A stretch of DNA of 64,000 nt, taken from the NCBI GenBank assembly GCA_950097015.1, contig CATNEN010000034.1, positions 7,644,501 through 7,708,500 on the forward strand, in the 5' to 3' direction. Source of the stretch: Macrostomum hystrix (taxonomy: Eukaryota > Platyhelminthes > Macrostomidae). Made by a program: the position numbers and the translations under genes. The first letter of the stretch is position 1, and each line of letters opens with the position of its first letter. This document shows, in pieces, positions 58,715 to 64,000 of the stretch. The notes under the pieces are model-generated. The model was not told where the DNA came from and ran no database searches. It saw only the letters and a program-made list of their open reading frames with translations.

Positions 58715-60156
58715 GTGAGTACCCGTTAGCTATTGTGTTTGAGTGTGTTAAGCTTCGTAAAAATACGCAATTGTACTGTACATTATTCTCTAACTTGGCT
58801 ATTTATTGACGTCGGTTATCTAGACAAATGATGGATTAAGAGGAATCAGCCGAATATTGAATTCAGAGGAAACTGTTGAATGTAGAATCCAGAGGAAACT
58901 GCCGAATATAGAATCCAGAGGAAACTGCTTAATATAGAATCCAGAGGAAACTGCCGAATATACAATCCAGAGGAAACTGCCGAATATAGAATCCATAGAA
59001 AAGTGCCGAAAATATAATCCAGAGGAAACTGCCGAATAGAGAATCCAGAGGAAACTGCCGAATATAGAATCCAGAGGAAACTGTTGAATATAGAATCCAG
59101 AGGAAACTGTCGAATATAGAATCCAGAGGAAACTGTTGAATATAGAATCCAGAGGAAACTGCCGAATCAAGAGGAAACTGCCGAATAAAGAATCCAGAGG
59201 AAACTGCCGAATAAAGAATCCAGAGGAAACTGCCGAATAAAGAATCCAGAGGAAACTGCCGAATAAAGAATCCAGAGGAAACTGCCGAATAAAGAATCCA
59301 GAGGAAACTGCCGAATATAGAATCCAGAGGAAGCTGCCAAATATAGAATCCAGAGGAAACTGTTGAATATAGAATCCAGAGGCAACTGTTGAATATAGAA
59401 TCCACAGGAAACTGCCGAATATAGAATCCAGAGGAAACTGCCGAATAAAGAGTCGAAGAGAAACTGCCAGACAAAGGTTTGGAGCAAACTTAAACCTCGA
59501 AAATAATCTGGAAGCATATTGAATTAGAGAATCTCTGTCACTTCAACAACACTAGGGGCTCGGCCGCTGGTAGGCCGCAAACTCGAGCTCAGCAGCGCCA
59601 GCAACAGCAGCAGCAGCAGTCGGATGAGCATCGGCAGCGAGACCTGGTCCGCCTGACCGGCTGGCTGTGCCTTGCGCACCTGCTCAGCCTGCCTCAGACG
59701 CTCCTGCTGACGGCCTACTTCGCCCAGTCGCCTGGAAGTCAGCGAGCGAGCCTTCCGCTGCTGGCTGTGGGTCTCTGCTCCGCTGTGTGCACCTCGGCGA
59801 TGCTGGTGGCCAAGCCAGCCGTGTACCTGGCTCTGCGGTCCGACATCCGGCTGGCTCTGCAGCGGCGTCAACAGCCGCCGGATCGTGGCGATTTTGAATC
59901 TGGCCGCAGCGGCGGCGGAGGCGGCGGCAGCGGACGCGCTCACAACGCGCTCCGCCAGCAGGACTCCGTATTGAGCAGTGTTCTCAACCAGGCTGACGAT
60001 GAAATCGAGGTGGACGCCAATGACAATGACGAAGCGGTGGTCCAAGAGGCGACTGGCGCGCCAGAGTCGGAAGCGGAGGATTCTGAGAGAGATCGAGGCG
60101 TCAGAGAGTTCGCCACAGTCGCACTGCTTGGACGGTGTTCTCAAACTCAAGACTGA
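57852..60156 (+). CDS. Divergent rhodopsin-like 7TM receptor, 2 exons
   Basis: Exons 57852-58714 and 59556-60156 join in phase (two bases plus one) to 487 residues. Hydrophobic helices: TM1 about 65-91 (with LLNG), TM2 98-122, TM3 about 155-180, TM4 198-221, TM5 246-271, TM6 318-343 (Pro336), TM7 355-379. Cys157 at the start of TM3 and Cys222 after TM4 could form the class A disulfide. The DRY position reads ARF (179-181), keeping Arg180 but not Asp; the NPxxY position reads KPAVY (374-378). The third inner loop is rich in Gln; the C-tail is Gly- and acid-rich. A plasma-membrane G-protein-coupled receptor is likely; the ligand is unknown. The first ATG at 57852 is directly followed by a second. 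A poly(A) signal may lie at 60661. Confidence 0.75.
58840..59475. repeat. 26-bp minisatellite in the receptor intron
   Basis: About 24 units of 26 bp, core AGAGGAAACTGCCGAATATA plus GAATCC, with TGTTGAATATA and GAATAAAG variants. It fills about 640 bp of the 841-bp intron. Confidence 0.95.
59556..60156 (+). CDS. 7TM receptor exon 2 (TM6-TM7, C-tail)
   Basis: Acceptor CACTTCAACAACACTAG before 59556; one base completes the split codon, then 199 codons and TGA. A second in-phase AG at 59572-59573 would drop six residues. Encodes a second Gln tract, TM6, TM7 with KPAVY, then a Gly run and an acidic tail. Confidence 0.72.
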
Positions 60157-60788
60157 CTACTGGCACAGGATCTATAAAATGACTCAATGAACCGCGAATC
60201 ACGATGCATAGCTATTAGATTCCTGGGAAAATTTCCCGCTTAGATACTAATCTTCCCAGTTCCTGCCCATTGCGCGAGCTTTAGAATGCTGGTTCAGAAT
60301 CTGAAATCCCAAATCCCAGATTTTAAATTTACAAGCATAATCTCTCAAATCCTGAAATCCAGAAATTCAAATTTGAAATCCTGAATCACAACATCAAATC
60401 CCGAGTTCGATAATGGCGAAATATCTATGCCAGGGTTTTTTAAGCGTTTTCTTAGAAATTTTCGGCATTTTTTCTGAGAAATCGGACAGTATTCTTGTCT
60501 GCTGGCCTGAACCTGGAATCAAGTTGATCAAATTAATTTAATTTATAGCCTGTTTAAAATTGATTTCTCAGATGTCCTTCAAAACGGAACATTCGCTACT
60601 ATAGCAGTCATGTAGTTAAGCATGAATTCCTTGCCGGCTGTGCAGTTGTGAAATGTAATCAATAAAAAACTTTAATCCGCTAAATGAAAGAGATTTAGCA
60701 GTTTCCATAAATTCATGCGGCTGAAGGACTTCGTTATTATTTGCCTTATCTGTCTTCTTATTCTTATCTAGTAAGTTTGTTAACAAAT
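60157..60788 (+). other. 3' flank / UTR of the receptor gene
   Basis: AT-rich. Short internal repeats of the AAATCCC / GAAATCC type lie at about 60300-60400. Confidence 0.4.
60661..60666 (+). terminator. Possible poly(A) signal for the receptor gene
   Basis: AATAAA, about 505 bases after the receptor stop codon; the first clear signal on this strand that I found. Confidence 0.35.
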
Positions 60789-61570
60789 TACCGATTTCCG
60801 ATTACCGATTTCCGATTACCGATTTCCGATTACCGATGTCCGATTACCGATTTCCGATTACCGATTTCCGATTACCGATTTCCGATTACCGATTTCCGAT
60901 TACCGATTTCCGATTACCGATTACCGATTACCGATTTCCGATTACCGATTTCCGATTACCGATTTCCGATTTCCGATTACCGATTTCCAATTACCGATTT
61001 CCGATTACCGATTTCCGATTTCCGATTTCCGATTTCCGATTTCCGATTTCCGATTACCGATTTCCGATTACCGATTTCCGATTACCGATTTCCGATTACC
61101 GATTTCCGATTACCGATTTCCGATTACCGACCGATTTCCTATTACCGATTTCCGATTACCGATTTCCGATTATTGATTTCCGATTTCCCATTTCCGATTA
61201 CCGACTTCCGATTACCGATTTCCAATTACCGATTTCCAATTACCGATTTCCGATTACCGATTTCCGATTTCCCATTTCCGATTACCGATTTCCGATTACC
61301 GATTTCCGATTACCGATTTCCGATTACCGATTTCCGATTACCGATTTCCGATTACCGATTTCCAATTACCGATTTCCGATTATTGATTTCCGATTTCCCA
61401 TTTCCGATTACCGATTTCCGATTACCGATTTCCGATTACCAATTTCCGATTACCGATTTCCGATTACCGATTTTCGATTGCCGATTACAGATTTTTAATG
61501 ACTGATTTCAGATAACCGATTTCCAATTACTGATTATAGATTTTTGATTACCGATTTCCGATTACCGATT
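60789..61570. repeat. 7/14-bp minisatellite (CGATTAC / CGATTTC)
   Basis: Alternation of the 7-mers CCGATTA and CCGATTT gives a 14-bp period, about 55 copies, with occasional CCAATTA, ATTGATT and CCCATTT. Long open frames (RFPITDFRLPIS text) are a by-product of the stop-free unit. Confidence 0.96.
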
Positions 61571-63010
61571 TTCAATTTTCGATTACTGCTTTCCTCTCGC
61601 TGAGCAGAATCTTGAATTTCAATCCTTGATTACAGAAGTGCTGATCTTGCTAAACATATTTCTGGATTTAATCCTAATCCTAAATCTTAATCAGAGTGAA
61701 CACACGATTTCGATCTCTACGCAGAACTAATTCCATCTTCGGATTTAGTTTTACAATATTCTCTAGGAAGCTCAAGAGAGTGCACTTTTTATATTTCTTA
61801 GAAACCAGTCGATAGATATCAATTGAACAGCTGCCACCTTCAGACATCGGCTACTCCCGTTTCGATTCCTCGGCACTGCCTAGGTAAGGTGAGCACAGCT
61901 CTCCAGATACTCGAATTTCGCAGCATTGATTCGTTCTCGATTCTGCCAATCGATCAATGGATGGATCGATGGATCGAAGCGAAGTTTGAAACAAAACCTT
62001 TGGAATGTTTAGCAAAATTCATCAGTTACTTTCAGAGTTGCTCGGGTTATATAAAACAAGCGTTACTAGATTAAAAAAGAAGCATGCTTTTCAGTTTTAC
62101 GTAATGTAACATTGATTAACGGAACTCAGAGAAACGCATCTCAGGACTTAACGAAAGATTGATTGACAATAATCAAAGTAACGAATTTTAACTATCGTTC
62201 TTGTACAAACACGGATCAAAAGTATCTTAGTCAATTTGAAAATTATTAAGACAAGACAGAGTTTGAAGATGAAAAAGTAACGGACTTTTTTGTTCTAAGT
62301 AACGTAACATCGATTAACGGAACACTAGAGTAACGATTTTTAATGGAGCTATCTAGATTCTTTAAAGTCTTTTAGTAAAAAATATGAAACTCTAGCAACA
62401 TAAAATTGACGCCTGAAGGCAATCTTTTTGTAAGTAATGCTGTTAATATTAACGGAATTATTATTCAAAGCATGGAATTGCTCGCTGTATTTGCTTGCGA
62501 AAAGACGCGAGACATAACTATGTGTACTCAGGGCTGCACATCTTCGTTAAGAAACTCACAAACTAGGGCTAAACTAAAAATCAATTTCATGTTGACATTT
62601 AAGCTTCCTGATCTGCCCAGCAACCAGATTCCTTCTTACTCCTGTTGCTATGCTCAAACCTGGCCTTTCTAGTCAGCAAGCACGGAGGGGATTAAAAAGG
62701 GATTCGAATTTAGCCGTCGTGACAGGGTTTTGCTTTCAACACAGACTAATGTCTGATCCTGGGATATGCAAAAGTTTCAGATGAGCCTCAGCAAGGCCGC
62801 AATGTTTTTATTTCTGCTAATTTTTATTTACGATTAAAACAAACGAAAAAAATGAAATATGAGTAAAACAAAACAAAACGCAAGTCTAAGAATCAACTCA
62901 AGTGTATTTATATAGATCTGATGGTCTAAATTAAGATAGATGAGGAAATTATTACGTATGAGTGCTAGAAAATTCTGAAGCTAACTTCCTGAAGGTATGT
63001 TGAGACAAGA
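61571..63010. other. AT-rich DNA, no supported gene
   Basis: Mostly unique. A diverged direct repeat with core GTAACATCGATTAACGGAAC occurs at about 62104-62127 and 62306-62330, with a weaker relative near 62440. Short open frames (61823-62074, 62406-62672) have no recognised domains. Confidence 0.45.
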
Positions 63011-64000
63011 ACCCAGATTCAGAAGGATCTGAAGGGATGTCACTGAAGGATTTGAAGGGATGTCACTGAAGGTATGTCACTGAAGGTATGTCACTGAAGG
63101 TATGTCACTGAAGGTATGTCACTGAAGGTATGTCACTGAAGGTATGTCACTGAAGGTATGTCACTGAAGGTATGTCACTGAAGGTATGTCACTGAAGGTA
63201 TGTCACTGAAGGTATGTCACTGAAGGTATGTCACTGAAGGTATGTCACATAAGGTATGTCACTGAAGGTATGTCACTGAAGGTATGTCACTGAAGGTATG
63301 TCACTGAAGGTATGTCACTGAAGGTATGTCACTGAAGGTATGTCACTGAAGGTATGTCACTGAAGGTATGTCACTGAAGGTATGTCACTGAAGGCATGTC
63401 ACTGAAGGCATGTCACTGAAGGATCTGAAGGCATGTCGCTGAAGGATCTGAAGGTATGTCACTGAAGGATCTGAAGGTATGTCACTGAAGGTATGTCACT
63501 GAAGGATTTGAAGGGATGTCACTGAAGGTATGTCACTGAAGGTATGTCACTGAAGGTATGTCACTGAAGGGATGTCACTGAAGGTATGTCACTGAAGGTA
63601 TATCACTGAAGGTATATCACTGAAGGTATGTCACTGAAGGGATGTCACTGAAGGTATGTCACTGAAGGTATGTCACTGAAGGTATGTCACTGAAGATATA
63701 TCACTGAAGGTATATCACTGAAGGTATGTCACTGAATAATCTGAAGGGATGTCACTGATGGGATGTCACTGAAGGTATGTCACTGAAGGTATGTCACTGA
63801 AGGTATGTTACTGAAGGTATGTCACTGAAGGCATGTCACTGAAGGCATGTCACTGAAGGATCTGAAGGCATGTCGCTGAAGGATCTGAAGGTATGTTACT
63901 GAAGGATCTGAAGGTATGTCACTGAAGGATCTGAAGGTATGTCACTGAAGGATCTGAAGGTATGTCACTGAAGGATCTGAAGGTATGTCACTGAAGGCAT
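63011..64000. repeat. 14-bp minisatellite carrying splice-donor-like motif, cut by window end
   Basis: About 65 units of 14 bp, core CTGAAGGTATGTCA. Inserts of CTGAAGGAT type (9 bp) occur at the start and in the last 600 bases. Each standard unit contains AAG followed by GTATGT on the plus strand, a good match to a metazoan 5' splice site. Variants: GGGATGT, GGCATGT, GGTATAT, GGTATGTTA. The array continues beyond the window. Confidence 0.97.

Noticed and set aside
59524..60150. 208-codon minus-strand frame
   Set aside because: Antisense of receptor exon 2, which joins in phase to exon 1 and completes the seven helices.

Overview
The window is nuclear DNA of an invertebrate animal. The evidence is spliced genes with GT/AG introns, a Ty3/gypsy LTR retrotransposon, tRNA-derived SINEs, and protein-coding exons for animal-type RPAP2, the mitochondrial succinyl-CoA ligase alpha subunit, and a seven-helix receptor. 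GC-rich exons sit in a sea of tandem repeats, which would fit a repeat-rich lophotrochozoan such as a free-living flatworm. That placement is a guess; the phylum is not decided by the sequence.

Layout. 1-23 kb: tandem arrays with units of 14 to 31 bp, separated by 0.2-2.8 kb of sequence with no secure gene; one candidate 3' terminal exon lies on the minus strand at 10693-10851. 23.3-31.6 kb: a complete four-exon minus-strand gene for RPAP2 (Rtr1 family RNA polymerase II CTD phosphatase). Its second intron carries a young gypsy element (25010-29561) inserted into a minisatellite. 34.0-37.2 kb: the last two exons of a minus-strand gene for a coiled-coil protein with a possible degenerate CAP-Gly-like end. 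38.2-41.4 kb: a complete three-exon minus-strand SUCLG1 gene. 41.4-44.3 kb: AT-rich DNA, a SINE with a clean target-site duplication, a hairpin and a 20-bp minisatellite. 44.3-55.5 kb: five near-identical copies of a 2247-bp macrosatellite that contains SINE sequence. 57.9-60.2 kb: a two-exon plus-strand gene for a divergent rhodopsin-like 7TM receptor. 60.8-64 kb: two further 14-bp-period arrays.

The unusual feature is the repeats in the introns. By my boundaries about half of the window is tandem repeat. All six introns bounded by two exons contain a tandem array, and so does the partial intron upstream of the 36.6-37.2 kb exon; almost every one has its own unit sequence. In several arrays the unit carries splice signals. 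The 23-bp unit of the 34.4-36.6 kb intron repeats that intron's own 5' splice site plus 13 exonic bases. The RPAP2 intron-2 unit carries TACTAAC followed by CAG|GTA. The 63-64 kb unit carries AAG|GTATGT. These look like introns that grew by tandem duplication of their own junctions, and in two cases like ladders of ratchet (AG|GT) recursive-splice motifs. I regard this as the best candidate for something not yet described.

The genes are otherwise unrelated: nuclear transcription (RPAP2), the mitochondrial TCA cycle (SUCLG1), a membrane receptor, and one unidentified coiled-coil protein. Splice models were built by hand from splice consensus, reading phase and remembered family sequence; no alignment or search was run.
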